Source of the DNA: CAZOZK01 sp964584245
Lineage (GTDB): Bacteria > Patescibacteriota > Microgenomatia > UBA1400 > PJMF01
Direction: 5' to 3'
Assembly (NCBI GenBank): GCA_964584245.1
Contig: CAZOZK010000057.1
Location: 1 to 7,524 of the forward strand
DNA: 7,524 nucleotides
Shown piece after piece: positions 1 through 5,232 of the stretch (positions within the stretch are counted from its first letter, which is position 1; every line of letters begins with the position of its first letter). A program made the position numbers and the translations under genes. The notes under the pieces are model-generated. The model worked only from the letters and a program-made list of their open reading frames with translations, made no database searches and was not told the DNA's origin.

Positions 1-15
1 ATTGTTGATAGATTA

Positions 16-77
16 TCAGCAGCTACCTTTAAACCACTTTTTTTTTTTTTTTTAATTTCTGATTTTGCTGCTGCTGA
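16..77. repeat. Imperfect inverted repeat flanking the T16 run
   Basis: TCAGCAGC at 16-23 is the exact reverse complement of GCTGCTGA at 70-77, giving an 8-bp stem with a 46-base loop that contains the T16 tract. With a one-base bulge the stem extends by about three A-T pairs. The loop is long, so biological meaning is doubtful. Confidence 0.35.
38..53. repeat. T16 homopolymer run
   Basis: Sixteen consecutive T bases lie upstream of the metallopeptidase. No GC-rich hairpin precedes the run, so it does not look like a standard intrinsic terminator. Runs of this length are prone to replication slippage and to sequencing or assembly length errors. It sits in the same frame as the downstream peptidase, interrupted only by the TAA at 79-81. 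Confidence 0.9.
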
Positions 78-123
78 ATAAATTGGGATTGGGTATGAGA
101 AACTTAAAAAAAACCCTGTTATT

Positions 124-498
124 TTGGGATTATTTATTTTTGCACATGAGCTTGGTCACGTATGGGATTTTATATCGAACTATCAAAATGTAAAAAATCA
201 GCTAGAAGGTTACAACCCGATTGAAGAAAATCGCTTAGATAGGCAACTTGAAATGGAATCACTGCCAGTGCGTGGAGTTAATCCTGTCACTGTCAAGAAA
301 AAGCTTGATGATGGCAGTTTGGATGAATACTATAAAAAAAATGCTACATACTACAGAGATATGAAGATTCAGAATGCACCTGACTTACTTACGGCGCATG
401 AAAATGCCTATCGAAAATTGCCCTCCGAGGCATATGCAGATGATTTTGCAGCACATGTTGTCAGGAAGTACTTGCAAAAAATTGGTATTATCGCTTAG
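124..498 (+). CDS. Small HELGH zinc metallopeptidase-like protein, 5' end unresolved
   Basis: This appears to be a zincin-type metallopeptidase, but I recognise no named family. From the TTG at 124, residues H8-E9-L10-G11-H12 form the HExxH zinc site, preceded by a hydrophobic stretch (GLFIFA) as is usual for the active-site helix. A likely third ligand is E102 in the segment SEAYADDFAA, resembling the E-x-x-A layout after HExxH in ImmA-like (M78) peptidases. The middle is charged and soluble. The frame is open from position 82, just after an in-frame TAA at 79-81; the translation of 82-123 (IGIGYEKLKKNPVI) looks protein-like, so the TTG start is only a placeholder. Open frame also continues above the TAA to the window edge, across a 16-T run. 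The gene may therefore be a 5'-disrupted remnant, carry an assembly error, or start at a rare codon. It is AT-rich: two 60-base lines checked by hand have about 32% GC. Substrate is unknown. Confidence 0.6.
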   Translation: MGLFIFAHELGHVWDFISNYQNVKNQLEGYNPIEENRLDRQLEMESLPVRGVNPVTVKKKLDDGSLDEYYKKNATYYRDMKIQNAPDLLTAHENAYRKLPSEAYADDFAAHVVRKYLQKIGIIA

Positions 499-562
499 TA
501 CTAGCAGAAAACTCGCTCTTTACTCTATCCAAATTTTGTCTTTTGATGATACCATCGTAGGT

Positions 563-1165
563 ATGATCAAACCTATTTTTACCGCACTTAAATTAGCTGG
601 AGTAGCACTTATTATATTTTTTGGCATACTGGTGCTTCAAAGATTTAATGGTTCGGGCATTCTGGTAAATCGCAATCACACAGCAGTTGTGACTCAAATT
701 AAACAACTCAACAAACTAGAGACCACCGTCTTTTCTATCGAAAAAATTATTGAAGCTCGAACTTCTGGCACTATTTTTCAGCGATTTTTGTTTGGAGACA
801 ACATTTTGCTTATTGCTCACGGCAACGTTACTGCAGGAGTGGATTTTTCAAATTTGTCAGAGGATCAAATTCGCATATCAAGAAAATCAATTTCTATAAC
901 TCTGCCAGCAACTGAAATTTTTGCGAGCGATCTCGATGAGAGTAAAACACAGGTCTACAACCGCATGCAGGGTTTGCTGACCAAAGGCAACAAAGATCTC
1001 GAGTCTGAGGCTCGCGCAGCCGCAGAAGATGAAATTCGTAAAGCTGCCTGCAAGGCAGGGATTTTGACCGAGGCTGCAGATAGCGCAAAAACCCAAATGA
1101 CTGCTATGTTGCGAGCACTTGGATTCACCGAAATTGAGGTGGGAGTAGCAGCTGGGGAGTGCTAG
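563..1165 (+). CDS. Membrane-anchored DUF4230 family protein
   Basis: This 200-residue protein matches what I know of the DUF4230 family, whose biochemical role is undefined. Residues 8-27 form one N-terminal membrane helix (hydrophobic, LAGVALIIFFGILVL core), so the rest is probably an extracytoplasmic anchored domain. Family-like features follow in order: the LNKLETTVFSIEKII segment at 49-63, the FLFGDNILLIAHGNVTAGVD block at about 75-94, a predicted beta region ending SITLPATEI near 111-119, then GLLTKGNKDLESEAR at 137-151 and a helical tail rich in Ala and Glu. The ATG at 563 is chosen because the membrane helix begins directly after it; the same frame runs back to 374 but overlaps the metallopeptidase and encodes unconvincing sequence. 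It lies 64 bases after the peptidase stop on the same strand. No clear Shine-Dalgarno sequence is seen. TACCAT at 550-555 is a weak -10 candidate. Confidence 0.82.
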   Translation: MIKPIFTALKLAGVALIIFFGILVLQRFNGSGILVNRNHTAVVTQIKQLNKLETTVFSIEKIIEARTSGTIFQRFLFGDNILLIAHGNVTAGVDFSNLSEDQIRISRKSISITLPATEIFASDLDESKTQVYNRMQGLLTKGNKDLESEARAAAEDEIRKAACKAGILTEAADSAKTQMTAMLRALGFTEIEVGVAAGEC

Positions 1166-1213
1166 AGTATTGAATCCAATTTCCCCAGATTGACACCCAA
1201 GTTCGAACTCCCC
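1154..1213. repeat. Short inverted repeat around the transporter promoter
   Basis: GGGGAGT at 1154-1160 is the exact reverse complement of ACTCCCC at 1207-1213. CTGGGGAG (1152-1159) can alternatively pair with TTCCCCAG (1181-1188), allowing one G-T pair. The repeat spans the end of the DUF4230 gene and the promoter. It lacks a trailing T-tract, so it is not a standard terminator. It could be an operator or chance. Confidence 0.3.
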
Positions 1214-1219
1214 TACAAT
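1190..1219 (+). promoter_or_regulatory. Strong sigma70-type promoter for the EamA transporter
   Basis: A perfect -35 TTGACA (1190-1195) and a 5/6 -10 TACAAT (1214-1219) are separated by 18 bases. The expected transcription start, about seven bases after the -10, falls near 1226. This is downstream of the ATG at 1218, which overlaps the -10 itself, and just ahead of the in-frame ATG at 1230. The spacing predicts a near-leaderless transcript. Confidence 0.6.
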
Positions 1220-1229
1220 GAAGCTTCGT

Positions 1230-2180
1230 ATGCGAAAGCAAAAAAAGAGACTATTCGGGCGGCACAATGATCGTGCCCAGGCTTATTTTCTCCTGTTGAT
1301 TAACACCTTTTTCTTTGGGGCTGCATTACCAATCGTAAAATGGGGGGCACCTGATCTCCACCCAGCAGTATTTTTATTCTATCGACTTGCCCTTGTGGCA
1401 CTATTTACACTGCCGCTGCTAGCCTGGCTATTGCCACATCTTTGCCGCAACACCGGGCTTGTCTGGCGCGCGTTGGGCATCGAGCTGCTCGGCACAACCA
1501 TAGGCCTCGGACTCATCTACTTTGCACTCCAAATCGCTCCCGCGGTTGAAGTCAGTATTTTACTCACAGCTGGCCCGGTTTTTTTGACGTTCTCTGGCAT
1601 GATCTTCCTCAAAGAAAAAATTGAGCGCCATGAATGGTTTGGTCTCTTTTTCTCTGGTTTGGGAGTTCTGCTGCTCGGCCTCATCCCCATCATCCAAAAC
1701 CAGTGGCAGTTTTCGCTCACCGCCAGTATCATCGCCACAATTCTGATTTTTTTCTATCACCTGTTTAACACCGCATACTACACCCTTGCAAAGCCAATCT
1801 ACACAAAACTCAACACACTTTTTGTGCCAATCGCCAGCAGCTGGGTAGGAATTATAACCTTTGGTGGATACCTGTTGTTCTTTGCCCACGAAGGATCCCC
1901 AGCATCACTCTGGGCGCACGCGCTGCAAGATTTCAGCCAAATCCCAATACTGATTGCGCTACTCTTTATGGCAATTGGAGCCACAATTATTGGCTGGACC
2001 GCGTACATCAAAGCGCAAGAATTAATTGAGATTTCCGAAGCCGGCCTCTTCACCTATCTCCAACCAGCAGTGTACATCCCGCTGGGCGCAGTGCTGTTGG
2101 GCGAGAGGGTTTCGAGCATGCAAATAGTCGCGCTCGTACTTATTATTGCGGGAGTGGTGATGGCGGGGAAAAGGAATTAA
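1230..2180 (+). CDS. EamA-family (DMT superfamily) ten-helix transporter
   Basis: This is a 316-residue inner-membrane transporter with the two-fold EamA repeat (drug/metabolite transporter superfamily). A basic N-terminus (MRKQKKRLFGRH) precedes about ten hydrophobic segments. The first repeat begins near residue 17, with the family-like FLFYRLALVALF at 48-59, and ends with LTAGPVFLTFSGMIFLKEKIE (112-132) and the following helix. The second repeat starts near 164 and ends with the matching SEAGLFTYLQPAVYIPLGAVLLGERV at 269-294. Repeats closing in a K/GE-x-[IV] motif are typical. Substrate cannot be read from sequence; family members export amino acids, sugars or metabolites. The longest frame starts at 1218, but that ATG overlaps the -10 element, so the ATG at 1230 is preferred. 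Parts are unusually GC-rich: one hand-counted line (1441-1500) is 65% GC. The 3' end overlaps the convergent deaminase gene by four bases. Confidence 0.88.
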   Translation: MRKQKKRLFGRHNDRAQAYFLLLINTFFFGAALPIVKWGAPDLHPAVFLFYRLALVALFTLPLLAWLLPHLCRNTGLVWRALGIELLGTTIGLGLIYFALQIAPAVEVSILLTAGPVFLTFSGMIFLKEKIERHEWFGLFFSGLGVLLLGLIPIIQNQWQFSLTASIIATILIFFYHLFNTAYYTLAKPIYTKLNTLFVPIASSWVGIITFGGYLLFFAHEGSPASLWAHALQDFSQIPILIALLFMAIGATIIGWTAYIKAQELIEISEAGLFTYLQPAVYIPLGAVLLGERVSSMQIVALVLIIAGVVMAGKRN

Positions 2181-2569
2181 TTTCTCTGCGGCCAATACTC
2201 CTGCCAGCGGTGTGGAAGCAGTTTTTCGAGCGTAATAGTTTTTGTCTCACTCAACATAATTTTTGCTTGGAGATTCTCTGCATTAATCTGATACATTAAT
2301 TCGCGACATCTTCCACAAGGCGGGATAATTTTGCCCGATGGTTCAACCGCCACCGCGATATCAATTTGTGTATCATTGTCCTTAATCATTTGTGCGATAG
2401 CACAAACTTCGGCGCAAAAGCCCAAATTTGCAGAAGTCGCCACACTTAGTCCTGTGTAGATCTTGCCCGATTTAGCTCGAATTGCGCAGCCAACGTGCCC
2501 CACTGTAACGTCGCTGGTAATATCCAGTTTATTGGCTAATTTTTTTGCTTTTAAAATGAGTGATTGCAT
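2177..2569 (-). CDS. Cytidine/blasticidin deaminase-like zinc deaminase
   Basis: This 130-residue protein has the zinc-dependent nucleoside deaminase fold signature. C52-A-E54 supplies one zinc thiolate and the proton-shuttling glutamate, and P84-C85-G-R-C88 supplies the other two thiolates. Spacing is almost identical to Bacillus subtilis cytidine deaminase (C53, E55, C86, C89), and length fits the homotetrameric short class. The ribose-binding N-x-E signature expected 11 and 9 residues before the first Cys is replaced by L41-S-V43. The PCGRCREL motif and the C-terminal LEKLLP-type tail resemble blasticidin-S-deaminase-like members. It may therefore deaminate something other than cytidine, so no gene symbol is given. 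The ATG at 2569 gives a normal N-terminus. It lies 23 bases downstream of the C39-like gene on the same strand, and its stop overlaps the convergent transporter stop by four bases. Confidence 0.85.
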   Translation of the reverse strand: MQSLILKAKKLANKLDITSDVTVGHVGCAIRAKSGKIYTGLSVATSANLGFCAEVCAIAQMIKDNDTQIDIAVAVEPSGKIIPPCGRCRELMYQINAENLQAKIMLSETKTITLEKLLPHRWQEYWPQRN

Positions 2570-2575
2570 ATAAGC

Positions 2576-2584
2576 AGAATAGCA
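2576..2584 (-). promoter_or_regulatory. Extended -10 promoter candidate before the deaminase
   Basis: On the minus strand TGCTATTCT (2584 down to 2576) is an extended -10 element (TGn plus a 4/6 hexamer). Exactly six bases separate it from the ATG at 2569, placing the predicted transcription start on the A of the start codon. No good -35 is visible, which an extended -10 can tolerate. The deaminase could also be read from the upstream gene. Confidence 0.4.
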
Positions 2585-2592
2585 TTAATAGA

Positions 2593-3213
2593 TTATTTGT
2601 GCGAGTCATTCTCTTCGCGGTCAATCTCCCAAAACCCAGCACTGTTTTCTTTGCCATGGAATTGCATTGCGGCATATAATTCTGGAATGGTCACTGTTAT
2701 CCACTTCAATACAAATGGATCAGGGTCAATAAATCTAATTAAATCTTCATTTATGTAGACTTTATCCAGGACACACACATGGCCTCCATGCTCTACCCCT
2801 TTTACGTGATGAAACAACGTTGGCCAATCAAAACAAATCAACACATCACCTTCATTCTTTGAAAAATCGGACAGATACTTTCTAAAATCTTCAATAGTTT
2901 TGAACTTGTTGATTAACGACCATTTCATTTTTAATGGAATCTCTAGTTTTTTAAAAACACTGTTAGGTCCGTATGACGCCTTACCGGCTTGGGTTCCATA
3001 TCCTGCAGGTGGTCGATTGCCCGTTCTCGCATTATAAAAAAATCTCTGATCTTCCGATGGCACAACAAGTCCCATGTGATAGCCAATTAGTTCAGCAGGC
3101 TGCAAGGGGATTCCATGCCGAAGCATAACCATTTGTATACAGGTCGGGACACAACACCACTTTTGCTGAGTAAGTGGCACGTAGCGAGTATCGTGAGGAA
3201 TTATATGTTTCAT
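2593..3213 (-). CDS. Peptidase C39-like papain-fold cysteine peptidase
   Basis: This 206-residue protein has the layout of a C39-like (papain-fold) cysteine peptidase. The N-terminal segment QQKWCCVPTCIQMVMLRHG places an oxyanion Gln (Q16 or Q17) a few residues before the likely nucleophile C21, followed by P23 and a helix, as in the Q...CGPA pattern. The second half has GGHV with H145 as the likely general base, a hydrophobic strand (VCVLDKV), then FIDPDP with D163 as the orienting residue, matching the H...DP order of the family. C20 beside C21 and C25 leave the exact nucleophile slightly uncertain. There is no signal peptide, membrane helix or ABC-transporter domain, so it is a free-standing cytosolic protein and not a bacteriocin exporter. 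The gene is AT-rich: one line (2881-2940) counts 25% GC. It starts at the ATG at 3213 with no Shine-Dalgarno. Substrate is unknown. Confidence 0.72.
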   Translation of the reverse strand: MKHIIPHDTRYVPLTQQKWCCVPTCIQMVMLRHGIPLQPAELIGYHMGLVVPSEDQRFFYNARTGNRPPAGYGTQAGKASYGPNSVFKKLEIPLKMKWSLINKFKTIEDFRKYLSDFSKNEGDVLICFDWPTLFHHVKGVEHGGHVCVLDKVYINEDLIRFIDPDPFVLKWITVTIPELYAAMQFHGKENSAGFWEIDREENDSHK

Positions 3214-3257
3214 ATGTTTTTAATTATTTCTGCAAATTAAATTGAGTAACACTACTA

Positions 3258-3284
3258 ATTATACCTCAAAAAAATGTACACCAA
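3258..3284 (-). promoter_or_regulatory. Promoter candidate for the C39-like peptidase
   Basis: A perfect -10 TATAAT is read on the minus strand from 3263 to 3258. A weak -35 TTGGTG lies at 3284-3279 with a short 15-base spacer. The expected start near 3251 would give a 5' leader of roughly 38 bases that is AT-rich and lacks a Shine-Dalgarno motif. Confidence 0.4.
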
Positions 3285-3313
3285 TTGCCCCCATCCTCAC
3301 TTTCTTGTATAGT
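3285..3313 (+). promoter_or_regulatory. Promoter candidate for the MDR oxidoreductase cluster
   Basis: TTGCCC (3285-3290, 4/6) and TATAGT (3308-3313, 5/6) are separated by an ideal 17 bases. The expected start near 3320 lies about 24 bases before the ATG at 3344, which supports that start over the TTG at 3242. The element abuts the opposite-strand promoter ending at 3284. Confidence 0.45.
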
Positions 3314-3343
3314 ACTCTGATACAAATTCACAAGAAAAAAATC

Positions 3344-4333
3344 ATGAAAGCAGCGCTTTTTGACACCTACGGACCACCAGAAGTTTTACATATTGCAGAG
3401 ATTGCCAAGCCATCTCCAAGCCCTACTCAAATTTTGGTCAAAAATTATGCAACGGCGGTAACTGTTGCCGACAGCCGCATCCGCGGAGCAAATTTTCCTA
3501 AAGGATTCACTTTTCCAGCCAAATTAATGTTTGGTCTGAACGCCCCATACAAAAAGAACCAACTGCTTGGCACTACGTTTTCTGGAGTGGTAGAGGCGGT
3601 TGGCTCAGAGGTCACCCAGTTCAAAAAAGGCGACAGCGTACTGGGCATGAAATCCGCAACAAACCTGGGAACCTATGCCGAGTATCTTGTTATTGATGAA
3701 AAAGCGGCCGTAGCTCATAAACCAAAATCGGTGAGTCACCAGGATGCTGCTGGCATGCTCTTTGGTGGCACTACAGCCCTTTATTTTTTACGTGATGTCG
3801 CAAAACTACAGAAAAATGAGACCATTTTGATCATTGGCGCATCTGGGGCTGTTGGTACTAACGCGGTCCAGCTCGCAAAATACTATGGCGCAAAAGTAAC
3901 TGCGGTGTGCAGCGGCAAGAACGCTATACTAGTGAAATCGTTGGGCGCCGATCGCGTCATCGACTACACCAAAGAAGATGTTCTGCAGGCTGGAAAGTTT
4001 GATGTAGTTCTTACTACAGCACCAGGTTTAGAACTTGAAGACTTGGCACACTTGGTACAGCCAACCGGCCGGGTAGTGCTGATTCTGGCTAATTTGTGGG
4101 AACTACTTCAATCCAATATTCCCATGCTTAGAAAAAAACAGTTGCGCGGTATTACATTTCTTGATGGCACGGCTTCCGAAAAAAAAGAAGATGTTGAGTT
4201 TTTGACCGGACTCCTGGCTGAGAAAAAACTCCGTGTGGTTATCGACAAAGAGTATCCGCTCTCAGAAATCGTTGCAGCCCACCGCCACGTCGACACCGGC
4301 CACAAAGTCGGGAATGTGGTTGTGAATGTGTAG
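3344..4333 (+). CDS. NAD(P)H quinone-oxidoreductase-like MDR dehydrogenase (zinc-free)
   Basis: This 329-residue enzyme belongs to the medium-chain dehydrogenase/reductase superfamily, quinone oxidoreductase-like branch. It probably uses NADPH or NADH to reduce quinones, enones or related carbonyl compounds in the cytosol. The N-terminal GroES-like domain begins MKAALFDTYGPPEVL and contains GTTFSGVVEAVGSEV (about 76-90) followed by FKKGDSVLG. The Rossmann domain carries the nucleotide-binding GASGAVG at 165-171, then AKYYGAKVTAVCSGKN and LGADRVIDYTKED, a typical strand-helix-strand end. The catalytic-zinc cysteine of alcohol dehydrogenases is absent in the TAVTVADSRIRG segment, and no structural four-Cys lobe is seen. 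The ATG at 3344 is chosen because family homology begins exactly there; a TTG at 3242 would add 34 unrelated residues upstream of the promoter. It is the first gene of a plus-strand cluster, 23 bases before tspO. The exact substrate is unknown. Confidence 0.87.
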   Translation: MKAALFDTYGPPEVLHIAEIAKPSPSPTQILVKNYATAVTVADSRIRGANFPKGFTFPAKLMFGLNAPYKKNQLLGTTFSGVVEAVGSEVTQFKKGDSVLGMKSATNLGTYAEYLVIDEKAAVAHKPKSVSHQDAAGMLFGGTTALYFLRDVAKLQKNETILIIGASGAVGTNAVQLAKYYGAKVTAVCSGKNAILVKSLGADRVIDYTKEDVLQAGKFDVVLTTAPGLELEDLAHLVQPTGRVVLILANLWELLQSNIPMLRKKQLRGITFLDGTASEKKEDVEFLTGLLAEKKLRVVIDKEYPLSEIVAAHRHVDTGHKVGNVVVNV

Positions 4334-4348
4334 GATTGGGTTCATACT
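4320..4348 (+). promoter_or_regulatory. Internal promoter candidate before tspO
   Basis: TTGTGA (4320-4325, 4/6) and CATACT (4343-4348, 4/6) have an ideal 17-base spacer, and eight bases then separate the -10 from the ATG at 4357. A transcript from here would be nearly leaderless. The -35 lies inside the last codons of the MDR gene. Read-through from the upstream promoter is equally possible. Confidence 0.35.
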
Positions 4349-4356
4349 GCAGGTAC

Positions 4357-4827
4357 ATGAAAGATCTACCTAAACTGATTATTTCTGTGATTGGCTGCGA
4401 GTTGGTCGGGTTATTGGGCACACCATTTACGGTTACAGCCATCCCAGCCTGGTACGCCACGCTAAACAAACCATTCTTTGCGCCGCCAAACTGGCTATTT
4501 GGACCAGCCTGGACCTTACTTTATTTTTTGATGGGCGTTTCCTTCTATTTAATCTGGAAGCAGGGCTGGAAAAAGAAAAAAAACAGAATTGCTGGGCAGT
4601 ATTTTCTTGCACAATTAACTCTCAATTTTATTTGGTCACCAATTTTCTTTGGACTAAGATCGCCAGGACTTGGCCTGATCGTGATTGTTGCTATGTGGAT
4701 TTGCATCGTGCTCACCATGCGCAAATTTTATCCCCTGTCTAAACTGGCCTTTTACTTACTTACGCCCTATTTGTTGTGGGTCAGTTTTGCGACACTCTTG
4801 AACGCAGCGATTCTACTACTAAACTAA
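4357..4827 (+). CDS. tspO: TspO/MBR family tryptophan-rich membrane protein
   Basis: This 156-residue protein is a TspO/MBR (translocator protein/peripheral benzodiazepine receptor) homologue, a five-helix membrane protein that binds tetrapyrroles and, in some bacteria, takes part in stress responses. The most diagnostic stretch is residues 32-56, WY-x-x-LNKP-x-x-APPNW-x-FGP-x-W-x-x-LY, followed by helix 2 (LMGVSFYLIW), a basic loop (WKKKKN), LNFIWSPIFFGL near 89-100, and the terminal helix PYLLWVSFATLLNAAIL. Length is normal for the family. The ATG at 4357 is preferred over an in-frame TTG at 4336, which adds only MGSYCRY. It lies 23 bases after the MDR gene and 17 bases before the cupin gene. 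If the host is a candidate-phylum bacterium without haem synthesis, its ligand would be scavenged or different; that is inference. Confidence 0.9.
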   Translation: MKDLPKLIISVIGCELVGLLGTPFTVTAIPAWYATLNKPFFAPPNWLFGPAWTLLYFLMGVSFYLIWKQGWKKKKNRIAGQYFLAQLTLNFIWSPIFFGLRSPGLGLIVIVAMWICIVLTMRKFYPLSKLAFYLLTPYLLWVSFATLLNAAILLLN

Positions 4828-4844
4828 ACAGATTGGATACAATT

Positions 4845-5228
4845 ATGACGGGCTACCTACAAAATATTGAGGAGATTACACTTAAAAATGAGTACTTCCG
4901 CCAAGTTTTATTTACGGGAGAATTCACCCAGTTGGTGGTGATGTCACTTGCGCCCGCGGAGGCAATTGGTGTGGAGGTTCACAAAAATGTTGACCAGTTT
5001 TTTCGCATAGAAGCAGGCGCTGGGACAGTTGTCATGAATGGTCAGGAACAACAATTTAAAGCTGGCGATGCATTTATAGTACCTTCTGGGACAGAGCATA
5101 ATGTGATTAATTCTTCAACGGATGCTCCACTCAAACTCTACACGCTCTACTCCCCACCACACCACAAAGATGGAACTATCCACAAAACCAAAGCTGAGGC
5201 GCTAACAGATCACGAAGATCATGTCTGA
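4845..5228 (+). CDS. Small single-domain cupin protein
   Basis: This 127-residue protein is a one-domain cupin (beta-barrel, usually metal-binding) of the mannose-6-phosphate-isomerase-like kind. Cupin motif 1 is degenerate: G42-x3-H46-K-N48-x2-D50-Q51-FFRIEAGAG, so the usual second His is Asn and the usual acidic ligand is Gln. Motif 2 is textbook: G74-DAFIV-P80-S-G82-TE-H85-NVI-N89. The DQFFR pattern and the conserved tail YSPP-x-H-x-DGT-x-HKTKAEA are what I expect of a widespread uncharacterised cupin subfamily. The start MTGYLQNIEE is also family-typical and favours the ATG at 4845 over the longer frame from 4776, which overlaps tspO. It is the last gene of the plus-strand cluster, ending in TGA four bases before the convergent alanine racemase stop. 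The reaction is unknown; metal binding through H46 and H85 is plausible. Confidence 0.86.
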   Translation: MTGYLQNIEEITLKNEYFRQVLFTGEFTQLVVMSLAPAEAIGVEVHKNVDQFFRIEAGAGTVVMNGQEQQFKAGDAFIVPSGTEHNVINSSTDAPLKLYTLYSPPHHKDGTIHKTKAEALTDHEDHV

Positions 5229-5232
5229 TATC

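Larger units (their letters stand above)
3214..3343. promoter_or_regulatory. Divergent intergenic promoter region
   Basis: These 130 bases separate the minus-strand C39-like peptidase from the plus-strand MDR dehydrogenase. This is the largest non-coding gap in the window. It is AT-rich and holds the two back-to-back promoter candidates (minus 3258-3284, plus 3285-3313), whose -35 elements abut, so the two may compete or be co-regulated. A CATATG palindrome sits at 3211-3216, over the peptidase start. No RNA gene or riboswitch-like fold was recognised. Confidence 0.5.

Noticed and set aside
38..53. T16 run as an intrinsic terminator
   Set aside because: No GC-rich stem sits directly upstream; the only inverted repeat encloses the run instead of preceding it.
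374..562. Upstream extension of the DUF4230 frame to an ATG at 374
   Set aside because: It overlaps the metallopeptidase gene in another frame and codes for unconvincing sequence; the membrane helix and family similarity begin at 563.
887..1267. Minus-strand open frame of 126 codons
   Set aside because: It is antisense to the DUF4230 gene, rich in Cys and Ser without a domain pattern, and crosses the transporter promoter; it is a shadow frame.
1560..1889. Minus-strand open frame of 109 codons
   Set aside because: It lies wholly antisense inside the EamA transporter, begins at a non-ATG codon and shows no motif.
3242..3343. N-terminal extension of the MDR dehydrogenase from a TTG at 3242
   Set aside because: The 34 extra residues do not look like family sequence, and the region holds the promoter boxes for both divergent genes.
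4838..4843. TACAAT one base before the cupin ATG as a promoter
   Set aside because: No -35 lies at a suitable distance, and a start from it would fall inside the gene past a well-supported ATG; co-transcription with tspO is simpler.
4776..4844. Cupin start at 4776 inside tspO
   Set aside because: The residues before the ATG at 4845 lack family character and overlap tspO; MTGYLQNIEE is the expected cupin N-terminus.
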